Origin: Lachnospira sp.
GTDB lineage: Bacteria; Bacillota; Clostridia; Lachnospirales; Lachnospiraceae
Length of the DNA: 57,246 bases
Assembly (NCBI GenBank): GCA_017621205.1
Contig: JAGATQ010000035.1
Coordinates: forward strand, 1 to 57,246
Direction of reading: 5' to 3'
The position numbers were made by a program, and so were the translations under genes. Below are positions 42,801 to 52,087 of this stretch, one piece after another; the first letter of the stretch is position 1, and each line of letters starts with the position of its first letter. The notes under the pieces are model-generated. The model did not search any database and was not told where the DNA came from. It saw nothing but the letters and a program-made list of their open reading frames with translations.

Positions 42801-44582
42801 ATGAAACACATCAAGCTATCCATTACTCTCGAAACCATTATTACCCGGCTATTTACTGCATGGATTATAATTAGTCTGTGCAATAGCCTCTACTCTGCCG
42901 ATTTTTTATCGCTTGCCTTTGTAGAACGGGAAACACTAGCATTTTTTTTACTTAAGGTCTTCTGCTTATTCATCGTATTAACACTAATTTCCGGAGTGCA
43001 GCGGTCAACACTCGATGTAGCACTTTTATTCCTTTCTACATTATTGTACAGTACCCGTGTAGTAAGCGGCAGTGATAATGTCTATCTGCTTGCCGGGGTC
43101 TGCCTGTTCAATGTGTTTGTGCTCGCCTATTATTATCCTGTTTTAAAAGAAATTCTGTCCCGACTCCCCATGCCAAAAAATATTGTGTGGATTGGTATTA
43201 TCTTATTAGGAATCGCTCTTACTCTGTTTATTTTCTTTACTACGCTCTGTCGTCATCAACTTGGCAGAACCTCCACCTTCGATATGGGAATTTTTATACA
43301 AATGTTTCATAATATGAGAGAACATGGCACCATGATAACCACTTGCGAACGCAACGAATTACTTTCTCACCTCAATGTCCACACCTCACTATTTTACTAT
43401 ATCCTGCTACCTTTTTATGCAATTTTTCCCTCTGCCGGCATCCTGCTATTTTTACAGGCGGCTGCCATTTTGATTGGATTTTTCCCATTGCTCCTGCTTT
43501 GCAGACAGTTTGGCTTTTCCAAAAAATCAATGCTGCTAGTTGCTTGCATATATGGTCTTGCACCAGCAGTTTCCGGAGGATGCTTTTATGATTTCCATGA
43601 AAATGTATTTTTGATTCCACTACTATTGTCTTTGTTTTACTCTTTGGAACGCAGATACTTTATCCGAACCCTGCTGTTTGCACTATTGGTATGCTCGGTA
43701 AAGGAGGATGCCTGTTTATTTGTAATTATTCTGGGAGCCTTTTCCCTATTTAGTAAACAATATTATAAAGAGGGAGGATGTCTCCTCGGCATCGGAGGCG
43801 GGGCAATGGCAATCAGCTTTTCCTATCTTTCTTCCCACGGTGAAGGACTAATGACCAATCACTATTCCAACCTTGTTAGCGAATCTGAGGAAGGACTACT
43901 TGCAATATTACATACTTTAGTCAGCAATCCTGGCTACCTGTTTACCCAGATGTTTCAGGAGGAGAAGATTCCCTTCCTTATCATTGTGCTGCTTCCACTA
44001 CTCACATTAATCATCTGTACCAAAAAATATAGCCGTTTTTTACTACTGATTCCTTTCCTATTTATCAATGTGCTGCCCAGTTATTCCTATCAGCATTCGG
44101 TATTCTACCAGTATGTTTTTGGACCTTGTATGTTTCTCCTCTACCTTTGTATGCTCAACGCTGCAGATTTAAAGAATACAGAACAAAACCGCCGTATGCT
44201 TTACTGTGCCGTGTTTGCCTGCTATGCCTTTGTCAGCCAGATTATACCAAAAAGCTACTATTTAAAGGATTATAAGGAATACCCGAAGCAGGTCGCTGCC
44301 ATCAAAGAGCTTTCTAACATACTGCCAAAGGAGGCAAGCATCTCTGCCAACACCTTCCTTGTGCCACAACTTGCAAAACGAGATACCATCTACATGATTG
44401 ATGGCACAATCGTAGAGCGGGATACCATATATGATACGGACTATGCTGTTTTTGACACAAGAAGTGGCTATCAGGACGACAACATGGAAGACGAAATCAA
44501 ACGATATGAGCAGGAAGGCTATACAACTTACCTGGAAAAGCCCGGAGTCTATATTATCCTCCAGGCTTCTACTTCCAAATAA
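42801..44582 (+). CDS. DUF2079 family polytopic membrane protein
   Basis: 593 residues with about twelve membrane helices. The DUF2079 signature TSTFDMGIFIQMFHNM near residue 160 and HLNVHTSLFYYILLPFYAIF near 195 place it among GT-C-like glycosyltransferase-fold membrane proteins. FYDFHENVFLIPLL near 270 is also typical. A soluble C-terminal domain (about 490-593) follows. The acceptor and donor are unknown. The start is ATG 42801, with AAGGAG about 12 bases upstream, because the promoter -10 box overlaps an earlier ATG. Confidence 0.85.
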   Translation: MKHIKLSITLETIITRLFTAWIIISLCNSLYSADFLSLAFVERETLAFFLLKVFCLFIVLTLISGVQRSTLDVALLFLSTLLYSTRVVSGSDNVYLLAGVCLFNVFVLAYYYPVLKEILSRLPMPKNIVWIGIILLGIALTLFIFFTTLCRHQLGRTSTFDMGIFIQMFHNMREHGTMITTCERNELLSHLNVHTSLFYYILLPFYAIFPSAGILLFLQAAAILIGFFPLLLLCRQFGFSKKSMLLVACIYGLAPAVSGGCFYDFHENVFLIPLLLSLFYSLERRYFIRTLLFALLVCSVKEDACLFVIILGAFSLFSKQYYKEGGCLLGIGGGAMAISFSYLSSHGEGLMTNHYSNLVSESEEGLLAILHTLVSNPGYLFTQMFQEEKIPFLIIVLLPLLTLIICTKKYSRFLLLIPFLFINVLPSYSYQHSVFYQYVFGPCMFLLYLCMLNAADLKNTEQNRRMLYCAVFACYAFVSQIIPKSYYLKDYKEYPKQVAAIKELSNILPKEASISANTFLVPQLAKRDTIYMIDGTIVERDTIYDTDYAVFDTRSGYQDDNMEDEIKRYEQEGYTTYLEKPGVYIILQASTSK

Positions 44583-44594
44583 TAATATTATTTT

Positions 44595-44799
44595 ATGATG
44601 CCAGGGTCAAAAGCTCAATATGCCGTTCATGCTTGCATGATAAGGCATTTGAACTTGGGACCCGCCAAACATGAGAAAGGAGCAATTTACGCAGTAAATT
44701 AGCGAATTTCGAATGTTTACAGGATTGTGGGAGTTGTGAAACAACGGAGCAATCCGTGGCATCAGTTGGGGGACAAAAGGTTTTTGACCCTAGCATCAT
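44595..44799. repeat. R2 repeat copy b: multi-branched structured element
   Basis: GATGCCA (44597-44603) pairs with TGGCATC (44757-44763), a T-A to C-G change on both sides relative to copy a. AATTTAC-GCA-GTAAATT and GTTGT-GAA-ACAAC hairpins are kept. This copy also has a terminal inverted repeat, ATGATGC..GGGTCAAAA with TTTTGACCC..GCATCAT, that copy a lacks. The sirtuin stop codon lies inside its right end. Confidence 0.85.
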
Positions 44800-45521
44800 T
44801 TTATTTCAATCTGGGAAAATACCTCTCCAATCGGCTCGTTAATGGTTAGTGTCGCACGCACACTCTTTTGTGTCTCCGACTTATTAATCACAATGAGATG
44901 CTCCCCATGGAAATAGTCGATAAAGCTTGCTGCCGGATAAACCGCCAGAGAAGTTCCACCAATAATTAATACATTCGCTTCACTGATTGCCTTAATACTT
45001 TTGGTAATGGTTTCAGAATCAAGCCCCTCTTCATAGAGTACCACATCCGGTTTAATCAGTCCTCCACAACTACAGTGGGGTACTCCCTCCTGTTCCATAA
45101 TCTCCTGTACGGAATAAAACCCGCCACACTTCTGGCAATAATTTCTATGTACGCTTCCGTGAAGCTCATAGACCTCCTTGCTGCCTGCAAGCTGGTGCAA
45201 CCCATCAATATTCTGGGTAATCACCGCTTTAAGCTTCCCCACCTGTTCAAGCTCTGCTAATTTCTCGTGGGCAGCATTGGGCTTCGCCCATAAAGCAATC
45301 ATTTTATCCTTATAAAAATCATAGAATTCCTTTGTTTTCTGAACAAAAAAGGTATGGCTTACAATCGTTTCCGGTGGATAGGCGTATTTCTGGTGGTACA
45401 GTCCATCCTGACTGCGAAAATCCGGAATTCCGCTCTCTGTCGAAACACCCGCACCACCAAAAAACACAATCCGGTCATTTTCATTGATAATCCTATTTAA
45501 CTCTGCTATCTTTTCATTCAT
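44796..45521 (-). CDS. NAD-dependent protein deacylase (sirtuin)
   Basis: 241 residues. It removes acyl groups from lysines using NAD+. The Rossmann site FFGGAGVSTESGIPDFRS lies near residue 22, TQNIDGLHQLAGS near 100 and the catalytic His is in YELHGSVHRNYC near 118. Zinc ligands are CQKC and CSCGG. The start is ATG 45521 with AAAGGATG upstream; a GTG two codons earlier is possible. The TGA stop lies within repeat R2b. Confidence 0.95.
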   Translation of the reverse strand: MNEKIAELNRIINENDRIVFFGGAGVSTESGIPDFRSQDGLYHQKYAYPPETIVSHTFFVQKTKEFYDFYKDKMIALWAKPNAAHEKLAELEQVGKLKAVITQNIDGLHQLAGSKEVYELHGSVHRNYCQKCGGFYSVQEIMEQEGVPHCSCGGLIKPDVVLYEEGLDSETITKSIKAISEANVLIIGGTSLAVYPAASFIDYFHGEHLIVINKSETQKSVRATLTINEPIGEVFSQIEIK

Positions 45522-45536
45522 AAACACTACATCCTT

Positions 45537-46904
45537 TCATGATTTCTTTTTTAATTCCTTAACAAGATTTTTCTTTTCGGTCTTCGCCTTCGAGCTTAAA
45601 AAACTTCTGTAGGTAAAGAAATAAAATCCATCCACCTGTTTCGTCTTTCTGGCATAGGAAACAGAACGCTTCATAATCGTTTTACTCTTTTTCCACTCAC
45701 TGCTTCCATAATATACGGTGCGGTACATAGCAAGCCCTATATATAGCTTCACATCACTTTCTTTACAAAGAGCAGTCCAGCGTTTTAAAACCTTGTCATA
45801 CGAATACTGCCCATTCTGAAAGCCCCAGTATATCTGTGGGCAGATATAATCAACATATCCCTCTTCCAAAATCCATCTGTCTATATCTACATAATGGGCA
45901 GTCTTGGCTCTCAAATTATCCAGATTCCCCGCCGGGCTAATACCAAACTCTATCTCCGGATTACTCTCCTTTACCGTCTTATAAAGCAGCTTCACAAGCT
46001 GATTTACATTACTCCGCCTCCAATTAACAATACTCTTATAGCCCTCCCCCAAAGCCTTCTGTTTCTTGACATAAGCTTTATATTCCGGTGCATCAAACAC
46101 CTTCTTATAATTCCAGCTCGTCATAGACGGATAAAAATAATCATCCATATGTATGGCATCTACCTCGTAGTTATCTACAATTTCCTTCACGCCATTCGCA
46201 ATAAGCTGCCGCACTTGCTGTTTTGCGGGGTTGTAATAAATCTGTCCTCCATATATCAGGACATTCCGCTTTGTTTTCTTTTTGCTATACCACTTTCTTG
46301 CCGGATTATTCTTGGAAAGCTTTGATATCTTGGTGGAACGAAGACTTACACGGTAAGGATTAATCCAAGCCTCCACCCGAAGCTTTGCAGCATGTGCCTC
46401 CTGCACCATAATTTTTAATGGGTCATATCCCGGATTTTTTCCCTGCTTTCCGGATGCAATCTTGGACCATGGAAAATAATCCGACGGATACATCGCATCT
46501 GAAAAAGGACGTACATGAACTACCACCGTATTCATACCCATGTCTGCTACATTTTGAAACATAGTTTTAATATTTTTGGTAAAGGCTTTCTCGGTTTTCT
46601 TATTAAAATCCAAATCCTCAAAGGAACACCATACTGCCTTTCGTTCTGTAGTACTAACTGCCTTATTATCCGCAGTCGTCTTTTTTTGCGTTGTCTGCTG
46701 CCCGGTTGTTGCCTCCTGTAATGCCGTAGTATCCATATCCCCTGCCATAACAACAGACATGGTCTCCGCCTTTATAGATGCCCCCCCTGTAAGCGGCATC
46801 GCTGTGAGTAAAAGCATAGCTGCCATAAAAAATGCCACTACCCGTCTGGCTTTTCCTCTGCTGCTTCTTTTTATCTGCTTGTATTTTATCATTAAACTTT
46901 TCAT
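45537..46904 (-). CDS. Secreted GHL10 (DUF187) glycosidase-like protein
   Basis: About 455 residues. A basic N-terminus and hydrophobic helix (AFFMAAMLLLTAMPLTGGAS) form a signal peptide, then a Thr/Gln-rich linker to about residue 85. The GHL10 barrel follows, with RKAVWCSFEDL, HVRPFSDAMYPSDYFPWS, AWINPYRVSL, IHMDDYFYPS and CPQIYWGFQNG, which include likely catalytic acids. The family is predicted to act on bacterial or plant polysaccharides; substrate is unknown. Start ATG 46904 has GAGGAG. The gene lies 11 bp after the MutS-like stop. Confidence 0.85.
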   Translation of the reverse strand: MKSLMIKYKQIKRSSRGKARRVVAFFMAAMLLLTAMPLTGGASIKAETMSVVMAGDMDTTALQEATTGQQTTQKKTTADNKAVSTTERKAVWCSFEDLDFNKKTEKAFTKNIKTMFQNVADMGMNTVVVHVRPFSDAMYPSDYFPWSKIASGKQGKNPGYDPLKIMVQEAHAAKLRVEAWINPYRVSLRSTKISKLSKNNPARKWYSKKKTKRNVLIYGGQIYYNPAKQQVRQLIANGVKEIVDNYEVDAIHMDDYFYPSMTSWNYKKVFDAPEYKAYVKKQKALGEGYKSIVNWRRSNVNQLVKLLYKTVKESNPEIEFGISPAGNLDNLRAKTAHYVDIDRWILEEGYVDYICPQIYWGFQNGQYSYDKVLKRWTALCKESDVKLYIGLAMYRTVYYGSSEWKKSKTIMKRSVSYARKTKQVDGFYFFTYRSFLSSKAKTEKKNLVKELKKKS

Positions 46905-46915
46905 CCTTATACTCC

Positions 46916-48724
46916 TCAATCTGTTATTCCTGCCATCCTAAGGATGTGCAATGCATTGGTAGTTGTACACCGCCCCTCCTTAATCTGGTATTCAAATTTC
47001 AATTGTTCCTCTTCAAAGTATTCATCAAAATGGTAATTGCAAATCATCTGTTCCTGTTTCTCCAGCTTACAAAGCTCAAAATCATGCGTAGATACCATAC
47101 CAATAATCCAGTTGTGACAAAGATTTTTAATCACTCCGGTCGCTCCCACAATCCGGTCTGCTGAATTTGTTCCTTTAAAAATCTCATCAATTAAAACCAA
47201 CATTGGCTTTTGCTGCTTGGAATAGGTAATCATATTTTTGATACGAAGCACCTCAGCATAAAAAGTAGAAATACCCTGACTTACATCGTCCACCACCCGC
47301 ATGGAAGTAAAAATCTGCATCATGCTTGTCTCTGCCCGGTCAGCACAAACCGGTGCACCTGCATAAGCTAAAGCAAGATTTAATCCCAAGGTGCGTAAAT
47401 AGGTTGTTTTTCCTGACATATTGGAGCCGGTAACTAATCTAAGCTCTTTCACAAGAGAAACATCATTCCCCTTTACCTCACGCTCCATTATGAGCGGATG
47501 ACGCATGTTCTCCATCGTAATTACGGGTTCAACGCCTTCCACCAGTTTCGGAAAAGAAACCTCTCTGGTTCTGCCAAGCACTGCAAGACTTAACAATGCC
47601 TCCAACTCGAACACGCTATTCATCCATGCATCTATTCGCTTGCTATAACGCTGTTTCCAACGAACAAACGCAACAAACAAAAACATATTGTAAAGGCATA
47701 ACATACATAACAGACCATACACCAATGGATTATGGCGAAATTGTAATGCTTCCCCAATTGTATTGAGCTGCTTGATTCCCTTCGCAGCATCCGTACCAAT
47801 CTCTTCCCTCAACTCCTTTAATAAGTCAGCCTTGGCATCCTGCTTCCTTACTGCGTCTAAAAACGGCTGGTATGCCGCCAGATACTGCATATAGGAAAAT
47901 GCAGTATTGCTGTGGGCAGATAATATCCCATCCACTGCCTGACTAACAATCAATTGCAATATCAGCATAATAACAAACCAATCATAGGATATTATCTGAA
48001 ACACCGCCAATGTCAGGCTTACAAGTGTCAGCAGGATACAACTACCTGCAAAAACAAGTGTCAGCACTGCCTGTTTATTCTCATGACCATCCTCCTGCTC
48101 CATTGATGGACCAGAAACCTGCTGCAAGTCCTTATGCCTTCTTCGGAAACATTTCGACAGAGTCTCCAAATGCAAGCTATATTCCTCCTGTTCTATGAGC
48201 TCCCCTACAGCCTGCTGCCTCTTTATAATATCCTGTTGTACCAGATTACATGGGATATTTCCAAAGGCTGTCGTCAAATATTTTGCGAGCCTGCCCCGCC
48301 CCTTGGCAGAACCTGCCACATTCATATACTGGAACAGGGATGCATTTCCAAACAAATCTAAATCTAACGCCCCTTCATAATAGTCTGCACCAGCACTTAA
48401 AAAATCCCTTCCATCATCCGGGAATGTCTTCCAGTCCTCACTGAATCTAGCAATATACGCCTTCAGCACCTCCTGCTTACCTTGAAGATAAGTAAGCCTT
48501 TCCTGTTTCCTTGTAAAACAAATAACAAACCAGAAAAAAAGACCTGCGGCAAAACCTCCTGCCACCAACATTCCTCCTTTGTGGTCTGCTACTCCGATTG
48601 CAATCAAACAAAAGCTAATAATAAAACTTAACAGACGGAATATACTGTAACGATTCACAATCCGCTCCGTCACTGTAATATCCGTCTGTATTTCATATTC
48701 CATTTGTAAAAAATGTTCTGCCAT
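46916..48724 (-). CDS. Membrane-associated MutS-like ATPase
   Basis: 602 residues. The C-terminal MutS ATPase has Walker A VTGSNMSGKTTYLRTLGLNL near residue 430, DDVSQGISTFYAEVLRI and Walker B MLVLIDEIFKGTNSADR near 505. Instead of mismatch-binding domains the N-terminal half has two pairs of membrane helices (about 30-75 and 220-265). No lid-type mismatch-recognition FxE motif is seen, so classic mismatch repair is unlikely; function is unknown. The start is coupled to the response regulator stop as TAATG. Confidence 0.88.
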   Translation of the reverse strand: MAEHFLQMEYEIQTDITVTERIVNRYSIFRLLSFIISFCLIAIGVADHKGGMLVAGGFAAGLFFWFVICFTRKQERLTYLQGKQEVLKAYIARFSEDWKTFPDDGRDFLSAGADYYEGALDLDLFGNASLFQYMNVAGSAKGRGRLAKYLTTAFGNIPCNLVQQDIIKRQQAVGELIEQEEYSLHLETLSKCFRRRHKDLQQVSGPSMEQEDGHENKQAVLTLVFAGSCILLTLVSLTLAVFQIISYDWFVIMLILQLIVSQAVDGILSAHSNTAFSYMQYLAAYQPFLDAVRKQDAKADLLKELREEIGTDAAKGIKQLNTIGEALQFRHNPLVYGLLCMLCLYNMFLFVAFVRWKQRYSKRIDAWMNSVFELEALLSLAVLGRTREVSFPKLVEGVEPVITMENMRHPLIMEREVKGNDVSLVKELRLVTGSNMSGKTTYLRTLGLNLALAYAGAPVCADRAETSMMQIFTSMRVVDDVSQGISTFYAEVLRIKNMITYSKQQKPMLVLIDEIFKGTNSADRIVGATGVIKNLCHNWIIGMVSTHDFELCKLEKQEQMICNYHFDEYFEEEQLKFEYQIKEGRCTTTNALHILRMAGITD

Positions 48725-49422
48725 TATTCCTCCTCAGGAACTTCAAAACGGTAGCCAAAACCATGTACTGTTTTGATGTATGCACACTCTGACGTCAGCT
48801 TAGATCGAAGCTGCTTAATATGTGTATCCACCGTTCTGGTATCCCCTACATAATTATATCCCCAAACCTGATTTAGTATGTTTTCCCGAAGCACAACGAT
48901 ATTCTGATTATCCAAAAAATAAGTAAGCAGACTATATTCCTTTGCCGTCAGTCCAATATCCTTGTCATGTAAGAAGACCCGTTTATTTTCACTATCCACA
49001 CGCAAAAGCCCAATTGTCTGCTGTTTGCCGGAACCAACACCGACACTGCTTCGTTTTAAAACCGCTTCGATATGTCCCAGCAAAACCGCATTTGAAAATG
49101 GTTTCAGTATATAATCATCCGCTCCCAAATCAAAACCATCCAACTGATCCTGTTCGCTATCCCTTGCAGTCAGCATAATTACCGGAACCTCCGACATCGT
49201 ACGAATATCCTCTAACACACCATAGCCATCCAGCTTAGGAAGCATTACATCTAACAAAACCAAATCAATAATCTGATTATTTTCATAAAATAGTTCTAGT
49301 GCCTCCTCACCATCAGCCGCCTCTAATACATAATATCCCTTCAAAGTCAAAAAGTCCCTAAGCATCCGACGAATACGGCTTTCGTCCTCCACAATAAAGA
49401 TACACTCTTTTGCATTCTTCAA
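48724..49422 (-). CDS. OmpR-family response regulator without adjacent kinase
   Basis: 232 residues: receiver with FIVEDESRIRRML, LVLLDVMLPKLDGYG, MLTARDSE and YILKPFSNAVL, then a winged helix ending GDTRTVDTHIKQLRSKL. The start codon is TTG at 49422 with GAGGTGA upstream. Its stop shares one base with the start of the MutS-like gene. No histidine kinase is adjacent. Confidence 0.9.
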   Translation of the reverse strand: MKNAKECIFIVEDESRIRRMLRDFLTLKGYYVLEAADGEEALELFYENNQIIDLVLLDVMLPKLDGYGVLEDIRTMSEVPVIMLTARDSEQDQLDGFDLGADDYILKPFSNAVLLGHIEAVLKRSSVGVGSGKQQTIGLLRVDSENKRVFLHDKDIGLTAKEYSLLTYFLDNQNIVVLRENILNQVWGYNYVGDTRTVDTHIKQLRSKLTSECAYIKTVHGFGYRFEVPEEE

Positions 49423-49520
49423 ACTATCACCTCATTATGACCTATCCTCATACATATCCAGTTATCAAGCTAACATCATATTAACATCGTATTATGGTTT
49501 TTCTGTGATAGGTAGTTAAC

Positions 49521-51023
49521 TTACCAATTACGCATAATGGTCTTTCGCTCAATCGGATCCAGATTGCGGATTGCCGGGTCATCATAATAGGAATCACTTT
49601 TCACATGGGTTGTAGATACTTCCTCGAAAATTGCTCCTGTCCTAGAGGAAAAACTATGCTTGACCCCACGCAATACCGTCTGGATATCACCCGGCAGCAT
49701 CGTTTTCTTCTCTCCCTCCACTTCTACATCCAATTCCCCGTATAGAAGCTGGAAGGTTTCTTCTTTTACCTTATGGGCATGCGACGGATGCTTCTGTCCC
49801 GGTAACACAATAATCAACTTTTTACAGTATTCCCGGTTAATTATATTAATAATCACTGCTCCTACCTGCCGGAAATTCTGCATACCATAATGGTGGGACA
49901 GCTCGACCTCAAAATCACTTCCTAGTGCTATCCCTGCCTCATAAAGCATACCTTTCGCATCATGTACCACACTCCGGACTAAATTAATATCTGTAAACTT
50001 CCGCTTCTCATGTATCTCTGCATTGACTTCATAGTCCCTGCTGGCAATCATGCCCTCATGAAATTCGCCACTATTCATCTGCTTATCATGACATGGCATG
50101 GCAAAAAATACATCTTCCCTAACTAATGATTCCCCCTCCTTAATTGGTCGGGCAGCATACACTCCACGCATCAGAGAATTCAAAGAATCTATCTCCGCCT
50201 GAGAAATATATTTACCGTTGTCCTTCTTGAGACTACACATCTGCTTAGCATCCTCTGCTGCCTTAACCCATGCATCCGCCTGCGCTGGATTCATGGAATA
50301 GGCATTTAGGGTAATTGTCTCTGTCGGTAGCCCTACATGCCGTTCAAGTATAACAGACCCCTTTGCCACCGCCATCATCGCCACCATATTATTATCCGGA
50401 GCCTCATGTCCAGAATAACCAATTGGAACATGTGGGTAACGCTTCCTCATCTTATCAATAAAATCTAACTGCAAATGCTCCATCGGTGCAGGATACTCTG
50501 CAACACAATGTAAAAAGGAAAAATGAATATGACGGTGGGAAAAATAATTGTAAAGCTTGTCAATATCTGATAAGGTTTTTCCTCCCGTTGAGATAATAAC
50601 CGGCTTTCCGGTAGCTGCCACCTTTGTAAGAAGTGGCCAGTCCAAAGCAGAACAACTCGCAATCTTAATAATATCAATCCCTTGATCCATACACCACTCT
50701 ACTCCATCCTCATCAAAAGGAGTGCTCATTGCCAGCATCCCCTCTTCACGAATACCTTCAACAAGCTGGGAAAACTGCTCATAGGACAAACAAGTACTCT
50801 CAAATCTCGGAATATGCGGAACATCCTTGCGTCCTTTATAATCTGGATGAATAAACTTCTCCAAATTACGGTACTGAAGCTTAACAGCAGCCTTCACATT
50901 GTACTTTCTGGCAATCTTTCCCATCTCGTGAATAATGTCTAAACCATGATCCACACTACCTTGATGGCTGTTTGCCATCTCAAATATATATAAATCCTCA
51001 AAAATGTCTTTTTTCTTTTCCAT
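49521..51023 (-). CDS. NeuB-family sugar-acid synthase with C-terminal cupin
   Basis: 500 residues. The N-terminal barrel (about 10-275) resembles N-acetylneuraminate/pseudaminate synthase, which condenses phosphoenolpyruvate with an amino sugar (FEMANSHQGSVDHG, AAVKLQYRNLEKF, STPFDEDGVEWC, IGYSGHEAPDN). A SAF-like domain follows (about 285-350, RPIKEGESLVREDVFFAMP). Residues about 390-480 form a cupin (VLPGQKHPSHAHKVKEETF). Start ATG 51023 has GGAGGAG. No CMP-sugar synthetase or transferase is nearby, so the product is unknown. Confidence 0.88.
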   Translation of the reverse strand: MEKKKDIFEDLYIFEMANSHQGSVDHGLDIIHEMGKIARKYNVKAAVKLQYRNLEKFIHPDYKGRKDVPHIPRFESTCLSYEQFSQLVEGIREEGMLAMSTPFDEDGVEWCMDQGIDIIKIASCSALDWPLLTKVAATGKPVIISTGGKTLSDIDKLYNYFSHRHIHFSFLHCVAEYPAPMEHLQLDFIDKMRKRYPHVPIGYSGHEAPDNNMVAMMAVAKGSVILERHVGLPTETITLNAYSMNPAQADAWVKAAEDAKQMCSLKKDNGKYISQAEIDSLNSLMRGVYAARPIKEGESLVREDVFFAMPCHDKQMNSGEFHEGMIASRDYEVNAEIHEKRKFTDINLVRSVVHDAKGMLYEAGIALGSDFEVELSHHYGMQNFRQVGAVIINIINREYCKKLIIVLPGQKHPSHAHKVKEETFQLLYGELDVEVEGEKKTMLPGDIQTVLRGVKHSFSSRTGAIFEEVSTTHVKSDSYYDDPAIRNLDPIERKTIMRNW

Positions 51024-51058
51024 TATCATGCTCCTCCATTCCTTTGTTATTTACCAAA

Positions 51059-51090
51059 AAAACTCCCGGTTCACCCATACCGGGAGTTTT
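51059..51090. terminator. Bidirectional intrinsic terminator
   Basis: AAAACTCCCGGT - 8 nt - ACCGGGAGTTTT is a perfect hairpin with T-runs on both strands. On the minus strand it ends the SPFH/NfeD operon 35 bp after its stop codon and lies upstream of the NeuB-like gene. Confidence 0.9.
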
Positions 51091-51124
51091 CTAGTTTTCT
51101 TAATATATTCTCAGTACGGATTTC

Positions 51125-52066
51125 TTATTTGCCAGCGACCTCTGTCAAAGACTTTGCAAGCCCTGCCAATCCTTGAATCTCGGATGGAATAATAATCTTC
51201 GTCGCCTGTCCGTCTGCCGCCTTAGCAAACGCTTCCAAGCTTTTCAATTGAATCACAGCCTGATCTGCACCAACCTCCTTGATAAAATTCAAGCCATCTG
51301 CATTCGCCTTTTGAATCGTGAGAATCGCCTCTGCCTGACCTTCTGCTTCCCGGATTGTTGCCTCCTTCTTCGCCTCAGCTCTGAGAATGGCTGCCGCCTT
51401 CTCTGCCTCTGCCTCCAAAATAGCCGCTTCCTTTTTACCCTCTGCAGTAAGAATCGCAGACTTCTTCTCACCCTCAGCACGAAGAATTGCCTCACGACGT
51501 TCACGCTCTGCCTTCATCTGCTTCTCCATGGAATCCTGAATCTCTGCTGGGGGCATAATGTTCTTAAGCTCCACACGGTTAATCTTAATTCCCCATGGAT
51601 CCGTTGCCAAATCGAGTACAGAACACATCTTAGTATTAATTGTCTCACGGGATGTTAAGGTCTGGTCTAATTCCAAATCACCAATAATATTACGAAGTGT
51701 CGTAGCAGTCAACTTCTCCACTGCCAAAATCGGATTATCTACACCGTAAGTAAACTGTTTCGGATCAGTAATCTGATAAAATACTACTGTGTCAATCTTC
51801 ATGGTTACATTATCCTTCGTAATAACCGGCTGTGGCGGAAAATCCAATACCTGCTCCTTCAAATTCACACGCTTACTGATACGGTCAATAAATGGTGTCT
51901 TAAAATGCAAACCAACAGACCATGTATCCTGATAGGTTCCCAAGCGTTCAACAACATAGGCATGTGCCTGTGGTACAATTTTAATACAGGATAAAATCAC
52001 CCCGACAATTAACGCAATCAAAAGAATTACAACAAATACTACAAACGCATTCATACTACCATACAT
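51125..52066 (-). CDS. SPFH/band 7 membrane protein (stomatin-like)
   Basis: 313 residues. One N-terminal membrane helix (FVVFVVILLIALIVGVILSC) is followed by a prohibitin-homology domain (QAHAYVVERLGTYQDTWS, LDFPPQPVITKDNVTMKID, LRNIIGDLELDQTLTSRE) and a long charged coiled coil of Glu-Arg-Ala heptads (about 180-265). Such proteins form large membrane-associated oligomers linked to membrane microdomains and proteostasis. The NfeD gene directly precedes it (gap 21 bp), the standard stomatin operon. Confidence 0.94.
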   Translation of the reverse strand: MYGSMNAFVVFVVILLIALIVGVILSCIKIVPQAHAYVVERLGTYQDTWSVGLHFKTPFIDRISKRVNLKEQVLDFPPQPVITKDNVTMKIDTVVFYQITDPKQFTYGVDNPILAVEKLTATTLRNIIGDLELDQTLTSRETINTKMCSVLDLATDPWGIKINRVELKNIMPPAEIQDSMEKQMKAERERREAILRAEGEKKSAILTAEGKKEAAILEAEAEKAAAILRAEAKKEATIREAEGQAEAILTIQKANADGLNFIKEVGADQAVIQLKSLEAFAKAADGQATKIIIPSEIQGLAGLAKSLTEVAGK

Positions 52067-52087
52067 ACTAAAAATCCTCCTATTATC

